From: Candidatus Micrarchaeota archaeon CG08_land_8_20_14_0_20_59_11
Lineage (GTDB): Archaea > Micrarchaeota > Micrarchaeia > Norongarragalinales > Norongarragalinaceae
Assembly (NCBI GenBank): GCA_002763345.1
Contig: PEXZ01000032.1
Location: 1-17,070 of the forward strand
Length of the DNA stretch: 17,070 nt
Direction: 5' to 3'
The notes below the pieces were generated by a model. That model worked only from the letters and a program-made list of their open reading frames with translations. It made no database searches and was not told the DNA's origin. Positions within the stretch are counted from its first letter, which is position 1, and the number at the start of each line of letters is the position of its first letter. Made by a program: the position numbers and the translations under genes. This document shows, in pieces, positions 7,355-14,007 of this stretch.

Positions 7355-8047
7355 CCGGACGCGCTCGTACGCCCTTGCGGGGTTGCCGAACAGGATGCGC
7401 AGCCAGTTGCCGAAATGAAAGAGAAAGAACTTGAGGTAGCCCCATTTTCTGATGCGGCGGGCGGACACGGACGCAATCGCATTCCCGATGAAAACGGTTC
7501 TGCCGACGCGCCGTATGCGGCGTTGAACGTCCACGTCCTCGCCCGTGACAAGCGTTTCGTCGAACCCGCCGATTTTTTTCAGCGCCGACGCGCGAACCGC
7601 CATTGACGAGCCCGCGCCGCTCGGAAGCCCGAGCGCGTTCGAAGCCGCGAAGTAGGGATTCAGGAACCAGCGACAGGCGAATTCGTCTAATTTGTTGCCG
7701 TCGGTAAGGAAAACAGCGCCGTGCGTGGAAACGACCTTTTCGTCGGAAAAAGGCGCGCACAATTCCCGCAGCCAATTTTTATCAAGAACCGCGTCCGCGT
7801 CCGTGCACGCGATTATTTCGCCGCGGGCAACCCTGGCGCCGGCCTGTCTTCCCGCAGCGATGCGCTTCTTCGTGACGGTAACTACTTTCGCACCCATTTT
7901 TCTGGCAATTGCGGCGGTTCCGTCGGGACTTTCATCGTCGGCGACGATTATTTCATAGGGCGGAAGGGACTGATGGCGCAGGGAACGAATGCACGCGCCG
8001 ATGCGCTTCTTCTCGTTGTATGTCGGGATGACGACGGATATGCGCAT
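7352..8047 (-). CDS. Family 2 (GT-A) glycosyltransferase
   Basis: This protein transfers a sugar from an activated donor, probably to a lipid, glycan or protein at the cell surface. It has 231 residues. The N terminus is the classic GT2 start ISVVIPTYNEKKRI. VADDESPDGT (35-44) is the nucleotide-binding region, and TDADA (82-86) carries the DxD metal-binding motif. GGFDETLVTGEDVDVQRRI (~160-178) contains the ED acceptor-site motif. The C-terminal third (KWGYLKFFLFHFGNWLRILF) is amphipathic to hydrophobic and may touch the membrane. It begins 4 nt after the infB stop and is probably cotranscribed with it. The pairing with a translation factor looks positional rather than functional. Acceptor and donor cannot be told from sequence. 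Confidence 0.9.
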   Translation of the reverse strand: MRISVVIPTYNEKKRIGACIRSLRHQSLPPYEIIVADDESPDGTAAIARKMGAKVVTVTKKRIAAGRQAGARVARGEIIACTDADAVLDKNWLRELCAPFSDEKVVSTHGAVFLTDGNKLDEFACRWFLNPYFAASNALGLPSGAGSSMAVRASALKKIGGFDETLVTGEDVDVQRRIRRVGRTVFIGNAIASVSARRIRKWGYLKFFLFHFGNWLRILFGNPARAYERVR

Positions 8048-8051
8048 TTTC

Positions 8052-9821
8052 TCACGAAAAGAACGACGTTATGATGCCCTTTTTCTTCTTGATTTCCGCG
8101 AGAAGCTCCTTCTCGCCGTCGCTGAGCGTCTTCGGGTATTTCTCCTCGAGGATTTTGACGTCCTCGCGCGTCATGTCGGAATAGAGCACGTCCTTGCCGC
8201 GCACCTGCCTGCCGAAGAACGGTTCGGACATGCTGATTGCCACCTGCTTGCCCTTTTTCGCCTCCTCAATTGCCTCCTTCTCGTGCTGTATCGAACGGAC
8301 AACCCCGACGCGTTCTCCCTCCTCGTTGACGAGCGGGATGTCCTTGCGTATGCGGCCTTCGAGCACCTCGACGCCGAATATGCAGGGATTGCTCACCCGG
8401 AAGCAGCACCCCTCCATGACAAGGACCTTCGCTGGCAGAATCAGGCGCGAAAAAGCCTCCTTGCGCTCGCGTTCCCTTTCCTCGTCAACCCAGTGCCTGT
8501 ATCCGTCTATCAGGTTGTAGATAATTTTTTCGTCGAGCAGCTTCACGCCGCTTTCCTCGGCGCTCCTGCGCACGTCGTCGTCTATCGGGACGTTGAATGC
8601 GAATATGACCGCAAGGAACGGTTCGTTCTCGCGCATCGACGAGGCGGTGGCGACGTCCTTGCGCGACGGGCTTCCGACGCCCGTGCTCTTGAGGGGGATG
8701 CCCTCGGCTTTCAGAAGGCGTGCGATTGCTTCCAGCGAGCCAAGTGCGTCCGCTCGCAGTATCACGCCTACCGATTCGCTCTCCGTGATAATATCCGTCA
8801 TCTCGCGCCTTATGTCGTCGAGCGCGTTCCCCTCGTTCGTTTCGTTTACCGCAAAAAGCGAGGAGCCCGCAAGCGCCTCGCCCGCGCGCTCGCAGGATAT
8901 CTTTACGCCGCACGCCGCGCCCGCTTCGTCGACGGAAGCGAACTCGCCTCCTTCGCGCATCTCGGTGAGCGGCTTCAGCTTCAGCAGCGCCTTGATTTTG
9001 CTCTTAATCGGGCCGTCCCTGCCCGCGAATACGATTTCGTCGCCCACCCGTAGGACGCCGTCGTAAAGAATCACATCGAGCGTGTCGCCCAAGCCGCGTT
9101 CCTCGCGCACCTCAAGAACGCTCGCCTTTCCCTCCGTCGTGTGCAATTCGAGGTTCTTTTCGAGGAAACGCTGCGCCAAGCCCGCGACGTACATCAGGAG
9201 CTCCTGCAACCCCTCGCGGCGCTTCGCGCTCACGGGAATCATTACAATCTGCTTCGTGAAGTCGGATACGCGGTCGAAACGCTCCGCGCTGAATCCGTAT
9301 TTGTAGAGTTCGCCGACGAGTGCGTATATCTTTTCGTCCAAACGCGCCTGCACGTCCTCGCGCTGCTTCGCGATTGTGTCGGAAAAGCACTCGCCTTCGT
9401 TTGCACGCCAGCCGTCTATCGCGTCCGTCTTGTTAAGCGCGATGACGAAAGGCGTCTTGTATTCGCGCAGGATTTCCATCGTCTCGATTGTCTGCGCCTC
9501 GATGCCTTTCGTGACGTCGATGACCAGGATGGCGATGTCCGCGATGCTTCCGCCGCGCTTGCGGAGGTTCGTGAACGCCTCGTGCCCGGGCGTGTCTATG
9601 AAAAGCAGCCCCGGAAGCGTGAGGTTGATGTGCAGTTTCGCGAGCAGTTCGCCGCACGTTTCCATGATGACGTCGGCAGGCACCTCGCTCGCGCCTATGG
9701 ACTGCGTTATCGCGCCCGCCTCCTTCGCCTGCACCCGCGTGCTGCGTATGGCGTCCAGTATCGAAGTCTTGCCATGATCAACGTGCCCCATCGTCACGAC
9801 GATGGGCTGCCTGAGCGTCAT
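8052..9821 (-). CDS. infB: Translation initiation factor aIF5B (IF-2 family GTPase)
   Basis: This GTPase promotes ribosomal subunit joining and placement of initiator tRNA. At 589 residues it matches archaeal aIF5B and lacks the long N-terminal extension of bacterial IF-2. G motifs are intact: G1 GHVDHGKT (12-19), G3 DTPGHE (76-81), G4 NKTD (130-133) and G5 SAK (198-200). The segment AITQSIGAS (37-45) supplies switch I/G2. Beta-barrel domains and the IF-2-specific domain follow, and a charged C-terminal helix (EKELLAEIKKKKG) ends the protein. The start is ATG 9821, about 26 nt after a TATA box, so the mRNA is predicted to be leaderless. No intein is present in the G1-G5 region, although infB inteins do occur in archaea. 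Confidence 0.96.
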   Translation of the reverse strand: MTLRQPIVVTMGHVDHGKTSILDAIRSTRVQAKEAGAITQSIGASEVPADVIMETCGELLAKLHINLTLPGLLFIDTPGHEAFTNLRKRGGSIADIAILVIDVTKGIEAQTIETMEILREYKTPFVIALNKTDAIDGWRANEGECFSDTIAKQREDVQARLDEKIYALVGELYKYGFSAERFDRVSDFTKQIVMIPVSAKRREGLQELLMYVAGLAQRFLEKNLELHTTEGKASVLEVREERGLGDTLDVILYDGVLRVGDEIVFAGRDGPIKSKIKALLKLKPLTEMREGGEFASVDEAGAACGVKISCERAGEALAGSSLFAVNETNEGNALDDIRREMTDIITESESVGVILRADALGSLEAIARLLKAEGIPLKSTGVGSPSRKDVATASSMRENEPFLAVIFAFNVPIDDDVRRSAEESGVKLLDEKIIYNLIDGYRHWVDEERERERKEAFSRLILPAKVLVMEGCCFRVSNPCIFGVEVLEGRIRKDIPLVNEEGERVGVVRSIQHEKEAIEEAKKGKQVAISMSEPFFGRQVRGKDVLYSDMTREDVKILEEKYPKTLSDGEKELLAEIKKKKGIITSFFS

Positions 9822-9840
9822 GCTGGAACTAGGGAGCGAT

Positions 9841-9851
9841 GATAAATAAAA
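9841..9851 (-). promoter_or_regulatory. TATA box of infB
   Basis: The minus strand reads CTTTTATTTATC. Its centre is about 25 nt before ATG 9821 in the 48-nt gap after the DsrE-like gene. This gives infB and the downstream glycosyltransferase gene their own promoter. Confidence 0.65.
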
Positions 9852-9869
9852 GGTTGTCCGCCGCAGGTT

Positions 9870-10193
9870 TCAGCCGAACGTCAGAATCCTGTCCGACTCC
9901 TCGATGAGTCTGAGCAAATCGTTCATCGTTGAAATCGGGCAGACGGTGCTCCCTTCCTTGTGCCGCGACTTCAGGCACGTGCCGCAGGCGAGAATCCTGC
10001 CGCCGCTTCCGAGGAAGGAATCAACCTGCGCCTTGACGTCGAACCTTTCGTCGCGTATGTCCCCGAGTTCCACGCCCCTGTTGAGCAGGAACGCCCTCGT
10101 CCCGTGCCCCGCCTTGAGCGCGACGTTGCCGAACCTGAAAGCGTTCCATACGGTTTCGGGCTCGTTCGTCCCTATGACTATTCCGATTTTCAT
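9870..10193 (-). CDS. DsrE/DsrF-like family protein
   Basis: A 107-residue protein with an alternating beta-alpha fold. It starts MKIGIVIGTNEPETVWNAF and contains ILACGTCLKSR (67-77). The cysteines of the CGTC motif (Cys70, Cys73) and Cys85 are candidate redox or persulfide residues. DsrE-family proteins bind or pass sulfur in tRNA thiolation and sulfur metabolism, but many archaeal members are uncharacterised. The ATG overlaps the TGA of the upstream dUTPase-like gene by 4 nt (ATGA), indicating translational coupling, with GGAGGG of that gene's end acting as a possible Shine-Dalgarno. A longer in-frame reading upstream of this ATG overlaps the dUTPase-like gene and is not credible. The specific role is unknown. 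Confidence 0.85.
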   Translation of the reverse strand: MKIGIVIGTNEPETVWNAFRFGNVALKAGHGTRAFLLNRGVELGDIRDERFDVKAQVDSFLGSGGRILACGTCLKSRHKEGSTVCPISTMNDLLRLIEESDRILTFG

Positions 10194-10708
10194 TTCGTCC
10201 CGCCCTCCAGATTTTCCTTGTGATGTATTCCGCCGTATAGTTCCTTCGCTTCCTCGTTCAGGCGGAAAAAAACGAGTTGCGCAACCCTCGCGCCTTTTTT
10301 GAGCCGCAAGCCGTGCTCGTTGTGCACGACGAATACGCTCTCCCCGCGTCCTTCGTAACCCGGATCCCACCATCCGTTGTACAAGTCGCACCCGCACCGC
10401 GCGAGCGAAGAGCGGGCGAATGTAACGGCGCAATAATCGGAAGGAATGCGGACCGCTTCTGCGAAGCGGATTTTGTAGGCACCTTGCGGGAGTAATGCCC
10501 AGCCCTTCTCGTCAAAACGGATTTCCTCGACGTCCGCCATTTTTCTTTCCGAATTGTCGAAGTCGATTGCGCCTGCCGAAACGAATCGGAAAACCCGCGA
10601 AACAGTCAAATCAACCGACGCGGGCTGCAGCTGCGCCTTCAAGTCGCGAAAATCCTTCACCGCGCCTTCCGCGATTAGCCGCCTGAGCGCGTCGCCTGAA
10701 ACAGCCAT
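10190..10708 (-). CDS. dut: dUTPase / dCTP-deaminase superfamily protein, probably archaeal-type dUTP diphosphatase
   Basis: A 172-residue trimeric-fold nucleotide enzyme. Family signatures are QPASVDLTV (~28-36), IDFDN (~48-52), ARSSLARCG (~99-107) and WDPGYEGRGE (~114-123), followed by VHNEHGLRLKKGARVAQLVF. dCTP deaminases of the E. coli type carry a catalytic glutamate three residues before the conserved asparagine that follows the DPG turn. Here that position is valine (FVVHN). The nearest acidic residue lies in GRGES. Together with the IDFDN and GYEGRGE motifs this favours archaeal dUTPase, which removes dUTP to keep uracil out of DNA and supplies dUMP for dTMP. Deaminase or bifunctional activity cannot be excluded. 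It starts 4 nt after the guaB stop and overlaps the DsrE-like gene, so it is the middle gene of a three-gene unit. Confidence 0.85.
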   Translation of the reverse strand: MAVSGDALRRLIAEGAVKDFRDLKAQLQPASVDLTVSRVFRFVSAGAIDFDNSERKMADVEEIRFDEKGWALLPQGAYKIRFAEAVRIPSDYCAVTFARSSLARCGCDLYNGWWDPGYEGRGESVFVVHNEHGLRLKKGARVAQLVFFRLNEEAKELYGGIHHKENLEGGTK

Positions 10709-10712
10709 GCGC

Positions 10713-12161
10713 TCACTTCTGCGGGTAGTTCGGCGCCTCGTCCGTGATGATGATGTCGTGCGGGTGCCCTTCCTGAACCCCCGCGCCGCTTATGGCGACG
10801 AATCGCGCCTTCCTCTTGAGTTCGGGAAGCGTCGCTGCCCCGCAGTAGCCCATGGTAGATTTCAGCCCGCCGACGAGCTGGTAGACGACCTCGGAAACGC
10901 GCCCCCTGTACGGAACGAGCCCCTCGACGCCCTCGGGCACGAGTTTCTCGCGGTCCTTGAGATGCTCCTGGAAGTAGCGTCCCTTCGAGCCGCTTTCCAT
11001 CGCCGAAACCGAGCCCATGCCGCGGTACGCCTTGTAATTGCGCCCGTTCACGAATATCGTCCTGGTGGGGGCTTCGTCCGTGCCCGCGAAAAGCGAGCCA
11101 ATCATGACGCACGACGCGCCCGCAGCGAGCGCCTTCGCTATGTCGCCCGAGTAGCGTATTCCTCCGTCGGCGATTACCGGCACGTCGCCCGCCGCGTGCG
11201 CGCATTCGTAAACCGCCGTGAGTTGGGGTACCCCCACGCCCGCAACAACCCGCGACGTGCATATCGTCCCGGGTCCGATGCCCACCTTGACCGCGTCCGC
11301 GCCTGCCGCAATCAGCGCCTTCGTCGCTTCGGGAGTGACTACGTTGCCCGCAATCACCTGCAATCCCCCGAACTCCTTCTTTATGAGCTTCACTGCGTCG
11401 ATTACGCCGCGCGAGTGCCCGTGCGCGGTATCAACGACGACGAAATCAACCCCCGCTTTCACCAGCGCGGCGACGCGTTCCGAATCGCTCGTCCCTATCG
11501 CGGCGCCCACCCGCAGCTGCCCTTCCCCGTCCTTGCACGCGTCGGGGAAGCGTTCGTTCTTCTCGATGTCGCGGAACGTGATGAGCCCGATGAGCCGCTT
11601 GCTCTTATCGACGACGGGCAGCTTCTCGATGCGGTGCTCGTGCATCAGCTTCTTCGCCTCGTTGACGGAAACGTTCGGCGAAGCGGTGACGACGTCCTTC
11701 GTCATCACCTCGCGCACGGGCCTGCGCCCGTCCCCCTGAAGCCGCCAGTCCCTGTTCGTTATGATTCCGACGAGCCTGTCGCCCTCGACAACCGGAAATC
11801 CGCCGATTCCCATTTCCCTGTTAATCCGAAGCGCCTTGTCTATCGGGTCGTTCGGGTTCACCGTGACGGGGTTGGAGATAATCCAGTTCGCGGATTTCTT
11901 CACCTTCTCCACCTCGCGCGCCTGCTCCTGCGGGCCGAGGTTGCGGTGAATCACGCCGACCCCGCCTGCGTGGGCGAGCGCGATTGCCATCGCGCTTTCC
12001 GTGACGGTGTCCATGGCGGAACTTATGAGCGGGATGTTCAGGCTGATTTTCTTCGTCAGGCGCGTGCGGACGTTCGCGTCTTTCGGCAGCACGTCCGAAG
12101 CGTTCGGAAGAAGCAGCACGTCGTCGAATGTGTATGCGTTACCCTCAACGAAATTCTTCAT
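10713..12161 (-). CDS. guaB: Inosine-5'-monophosphate dehydrogenase
   Basis: This enzyme oxidises IMP to XMP with NAD, the committed step to GMP. The 482-residue length is standard. FTFDDVLL-type N-terminal strands are present (here YTFDDVLLLPN), and a pair of CBS domains occupies ~90-205 (NPVTVNPNDPIDKAL; VVTASPNVSVNEAKKLM). The catalytic loop GIGPGTICTSR places the nucleophilic cysteine at about residue 301. The flap RGMGSVSAM appears near residue 374. The start is ATG 12161, preceded by a purine-rich AAGGGGGG Shine-Dalgarno. It heads the guaB-dut-dsrE-like unit, with 4-nt spacing to the next gene. It is divergent from the AMMECR1 gene. Confidence 0.97.
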   Translation of the reverse strand: MKNFVEGNAYTFDDVLLLPNASDVLPKDANVRTRLTKKISLNIPLISSAMDTVTESAMAIALAHAGGVGVIHRNLGPQEQAREVEKVKKSANWIISNPVTVNPNDPIDKALRINREMGIGGFPVVEGDRLVGIITNRDWRLQGDGRRPVREVMTKDVVTASPNVSVNEAKKLMHEHRIEKLPVVDKSKRLIGLITFRDIEKNERFPDACKDGEGQLRVGAAIGTSDSERVAALVKAGVDFVVVDTAHGHSRGVIDAVKLIKKEFGGLQVIAGNVVTPEATKALIAAGADAVKVGIGPGTICTSRVVAGVGVPQLTAVYECAHAAGDVPVIADGGIRYSGDIAKALAAGASCVMIGSLFAGTDEAPTRTIFVNGRNYKAYRGMGSVSAMESGSKGRYFQEHLKDREKLVPEGVEGLVPYRGRVSEVVYQLVGGLKSTMGYCGAATLPELKRKARFVAISGAGVQEGHPHDIIITDEAPNYPQK

Positions 12162-12165
12162 ACGG

Positions 12166-12207
12166 AACCCCCCTTTCCAAAATTAACTCCGACGAGCTTT
12201 TTATGCC
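12166..12207 (-). promoter_or_regulatory. guaB TATA box and Shine-Dalgarno
   Basis: On the minus strand, GGCATAAAAAG (12197-12207) is the best TATA candidate, about 40 nt before ATG 12161. This predicts a leader of roughly 15 nt containing AAGGGGGG (12167-12174). A second AT-rich patch (GTTAATTTT, 12178-12186) is an alternative that would make the mRNA almost leaderless. Confidence 0.5.
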
Positions 12208-12235
12208 TTTTTCCGACGGCGTATCGGAAGCAACG

Positions 12236-12245
12236 CTTTAAATTC
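12236..12245 (+). promoter_or_regulatory. TATA box of AMMECR1 operon
   Basis: CTTTAAATTC is centred about 26 nt before ATG 12266. No Shine-Dalgarno is seen, so the transcript is probably leaderless. Confidence 0.65.
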
Positions 12246-12265
12246 GCGGAAGGCGAGTATATAAC

Positions 12266-12841
12266 ATGCGGGCTGTTTTGACCAAGTCCGGCGGACGCAA
12301 GCTGATTTTACTAGCCAGACAAGCCATTTCCGAATACTCGGCGAGCCGTAAAGTAATGCGAAGCCCCGATTTTCCCGATAAGCGGGGCGTCTTTGTCACT
12401 CTCCATTCCTTTCCGTCCCGCGAGCTGCGCGGATGCATCGGCTTTCCGTATCCCTCGAAGCCGTTGGGCGATGCAGTATGCGAGGCAGCGGTGAGCGCCG
12501 CGTTCGGCGACCCGCGCTTCCCCCCGGTTGACGCGGAGGAAATGAAGCACGTGCTAGTTGAGGTGAGCGTGCTCACGCCGCCTGAGGAACTGCGCGGCAA
12601 GCGCGAGGAACTGCCGAAAAAAATCAAAATCGGGCGCGACGGACTGATTATTCAAATGGGGCCTTATTCGGGCTTGCTGCTGCCGCAAGTTCCGGTGGAA
12701 TGGAAATGGGACGCGAAGCAGTTTCTCGAACATCTGAGCGGCAAGGCGGGGCTCGCCCCCGACTACTGGAAGGACGCGCGGGCGAAGATATACCGCTTCG
12801 AAGCGCAGGTTTTTTCGGAGAATAACCCCCCGGCGGACTGA
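12266..12841 (+). CDS. AMMECR1-domain protein
   Basis: A 191-residue, single-domain protein. The family signature LRGCIG is at residues 54-59 within SRELRGCIGFP, and the conserved DPRFPPV follows at 82-88. LLLPQVPVEWKWD (137-149) and FLEHLSGKAGL (153-163) are the usual C-terminal motifs. AMMECR1 proteins are conserved from archaea to humans. The biochemical role in archaea is not established, and gene-neighbour and structural data have been taken to hint at radical-SAM-linked or RNA/base modification work. It appears to be leaderless from the TATA box at 12236-12245. The next gene starts 1 nt after its stop, so the two are cotranscribed. It is complete, with no anomalies. Confidence 0.93.
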   Translation: MRAVLTKSGGRKLILLARQAISEYSASRKVMRSPDFPDKRGVFVTLHSFPSRELRGCIGFPYPSKPLGDAVCEAAVSAAFGDPRFPPVDAEEMKHVLVEVSVLTPPEELRGKREELPKKIKIGRDGLIIQMGPYSGLLLPQVPVEWKWDAKQFLEHLSGKAGLAPDYWKDARAKIYRFEAQVFSENNPPAD

Positions 12842-12842
12842 A

Positions 12843-13226
12843 ATGGACAGGATAGCGGAACTTGCTGCCAAGACGGATCAAAGGAAACTGGCATTTTGGG
12901 CTGCAGGCTGTGCGGAGCGCGTACTCCCGCATTTCGAAAAGAAGTATCCGAAGGACAACCGTCCGAGAAAAGCCATAGAAGCGGCGCGCGCCTGGGTTCG
13001 CGGCGAGCTGTCAGTTGGCAAAGCCCGTTCCGCCGCGTTTGCCAGCCACGCCGCAGCCCGCGACGCCGAGGAAGGCGCGGCACGCGCAGCTGCCCGCGCC
13101 GCAGGGCACGCCGTCGCAACCGCCCACGTTGCCGGTCACGCCGTTCATGCCGCCAATTACGCCGCCGCCGCCGCAGTCCCCGAGGAACGGAACTGGCAAT
13201 ATCGGCGTTTGCTCGCCCTGCAATAG
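12843..13226 (+). CDS. Imm5-like putative immunity protein
   Basis: A 127-residue protein. WAAGCAERVLPHFEKKYP and RKAIEAARAWVRGELSVG are typical of the family annotated as 'putative immunity protein' (Imm5-like). A long Ala/His-rich helical tract follows (residues ~60-110), with regular repeats of ARAAA/HAV type. It ends with the family-like ERNWQYRRL. In bacteria, Imm5 proteins are predicted from gene neighbourhoods to neutralise polymorphic toxins. No toxin gene lies next to this one. It begins 1 nt after the AMMECR1 stop and shares its promoter. Because the central tract is low-complexity and GC-rich, part of the resemblance could be compositional, but the N-terminal half is distinctive. 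Bacterial origin is likely; actual immunity function is unproven. Confidence 0.75.
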   Translation: MDRIAELAAKTDQRKLAFWAAGCAERVLPHFEKKYPKDNRPRKAIEAARAWVRGELSVGKARSAAFASHAAARDAEEGAARAAARAAGHAVATAHVAGHAVHAANYAAAAAVPEERNWQYRRLLALQ

Positions 13227-13230
13227 CAAT

Positions 13231-13240
13231 CCCTTTAAAC
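13231..13240 (+). promoter_or_regulatory. TATA box of the AbrB-like regulator gene
   Basis: CCTTTAAACA sits just after the Imm5-like stop. Its centre is about 35 nt before ATG 13271, giving a leader of about 9 nt that includes GGGGATCGG. Confidence 0.55.
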
Positions 13241-13270
13241 AACTCCGCCTTTCTTTTGTCTGGGGATCGG

Positions 13271-13804
13271 ATGCGTTTCTTCAGGCACGGCGACGTGCTC
13301 GCCATAGCCATACCCGAGTCGTTGCGGAAGACCGCGGGCGTCCAGGACGGCGACGACTACGAGTTCTTCGAAATCCAGAAGGGCGTTTTCGCGCTTGTAG
13401 GAAAGAAGGAGCTCGCGTCGAAGTTTCCTGCGGGCGCGTTGGCGGCGCAGGCGACGGCAGCTCCGAACCCGCAGCTCGCGGCGCTTGAAAAAACAGGCTT
13501 CCTGGTTGTCGAGACCGAGCTGGAAGCCAAGCGTCTTTCAAAAGAGCTTGAGCCGCAGGTGAAGGGGCATTCCGTCATGGGCGTGCGCGGGTTCGACAAG
13601 AAATACTACATCGCGACGCGGACGTTCCTCGCGGAAGCGGGCGAGAAAGTGCAGAAGGCGCTGCTCAAGGGCGAGATGACGCTCGGGCAGGCGTGCGTCG
13701 CTACGAAGATGCCGCAGGACGCGTGCGTCGCGGCGCTCTCGATACTCAAGGAAGAGGGCGAGATTTTCGAGAAAAGGAAGGGCTACTACGCGCTCGTAAG
13801 ATGA
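13271..13804 (+). CDS. Putative DNA-binding protein: AbrB-like N terminus, winged-helix-like C terminus
   Basis: A 177-residue protein. The first ~43 residues (VLAIAIPESLRKTAGVQDGD, then YEFFEIQKGVFALV) read like a SpoVT/AbrB swapped-hairpin domain, including the IP.SLRK...GV..GD pattern common to that fold. Residues ~44-75 form an Ala/Pro linker. The middle (~76-120) is a mixed alpha/beta stretch with GFLVVETELEAKRLSKEL. The last ~50 residues (MTLGQACVATKM, then AALSILKEEGEIFEKRKGYY) resemble a winged helix with its wing. Together this suggests a transcription regulator. The start is ATG 13271; longer in-frame readings upstream run through the Imm5-like gene and are not credible. It ends 1 nt before the stop of the converging Sec61-beta gene. 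Function is inferred from fold only. Confidence 0.72.
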   Translation: MRFFRHGDVLAIAIPESLRKTAGVQDGDDYEFFEIQKGVFALVGKKELASKFPAGALAAQATAAPNPQLAALEKTGFLVVETELEAKRLSKELEPQVKGHSVMGVRGFDKKYYIATRTFLAEAGEKVQKALLKGEMTLGQACVATKMPQDACVAALSILKEEGEIFEKRKGYYALVR

Positions 13805-13805
13805 C

Positions 13806-13964
13806 TTATACTTTTATGACGTGCAGAATCAGCTCGAGCACGATGAACGCCACCGCGAAAATCAGCACCGTCTTAGGCTCGAGCAGGATGTTGCTCGAGG
13901 TAACGTCGTAGAACCTCATCAGCCCGGTGGAACTGCTCGGCGCCTGTATCTTGTCCTGTGACAT
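13806..13964 (-). CDS. secG: Sec61-beta / archaeal SecG protein-translocase subunit
   Basis: A 52-residue protein that forms the small beta subunit of the archaeal SecYE-beta translocon. Translating the minus strand from ATG 13964 gives MSQDKIQAPSSSTGLMRFYD, then VTSSNILLEPKTVLIF and a C-terminal membrane helix AVAFIVLELILHVIKV. The order is that of Sec61-beta: a polar N-terminal tail, the PxSxxGLxRF(Y/F) signature, and a single tail-anchored helix (~33-50). A TATA-like CGTTAAAAGG about 26 nt upstream predicts a leaderless mRNA. It is downstream of the sigma factor gene on the same strand, so read-through is possible. Its presence supports an archaeal host. Confidence 0.92.
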   Translation of the reverse strand: MSQDKIQAPSSSTGLMRFYDVTSSNILLEPKTVLIFAVAFIVLELILHVIKV

Positions 13965-13985
13965 GCGATTACTTTGCGCCCCCGC

Positions 13986-13996
13986 GCCTTTTAACG
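13986..13996 (-). promoter_or_regulatory. TATA box of Sec61-beta gene
   Basis: The minus strand reads GCGTTAAAAGG, centred about 26 nt before ATG 13964. It lies in the 43-nt gap after the sigma factor stop codon. Confidence 0.6.
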
Positions 13997-14007
13997 CTTA
14001 TGTTCAG

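Noticed and set aside
8052..9821. Intein in infB
   Set aside because: The GTPase motifs are contiguous and the protein is normal length for aIF5B, so no intein is present.
10554..12281. A 575-residue plus-strand frame opposite guaB and the dUTPase-like gene
   Set aside because: It spans two real genes and their junction, is Arg/Val/His-rich and has no domain; it is a shadow.
12896..13804. A 302-residue reading that would extend the AbrB-like protein upstream
   Set aside because: The upstream part runs out of frame through the Imm5-like gene and is Arg/Ser-rich noise. The TATA box at 13231 and ATG 13271 mark the real start.
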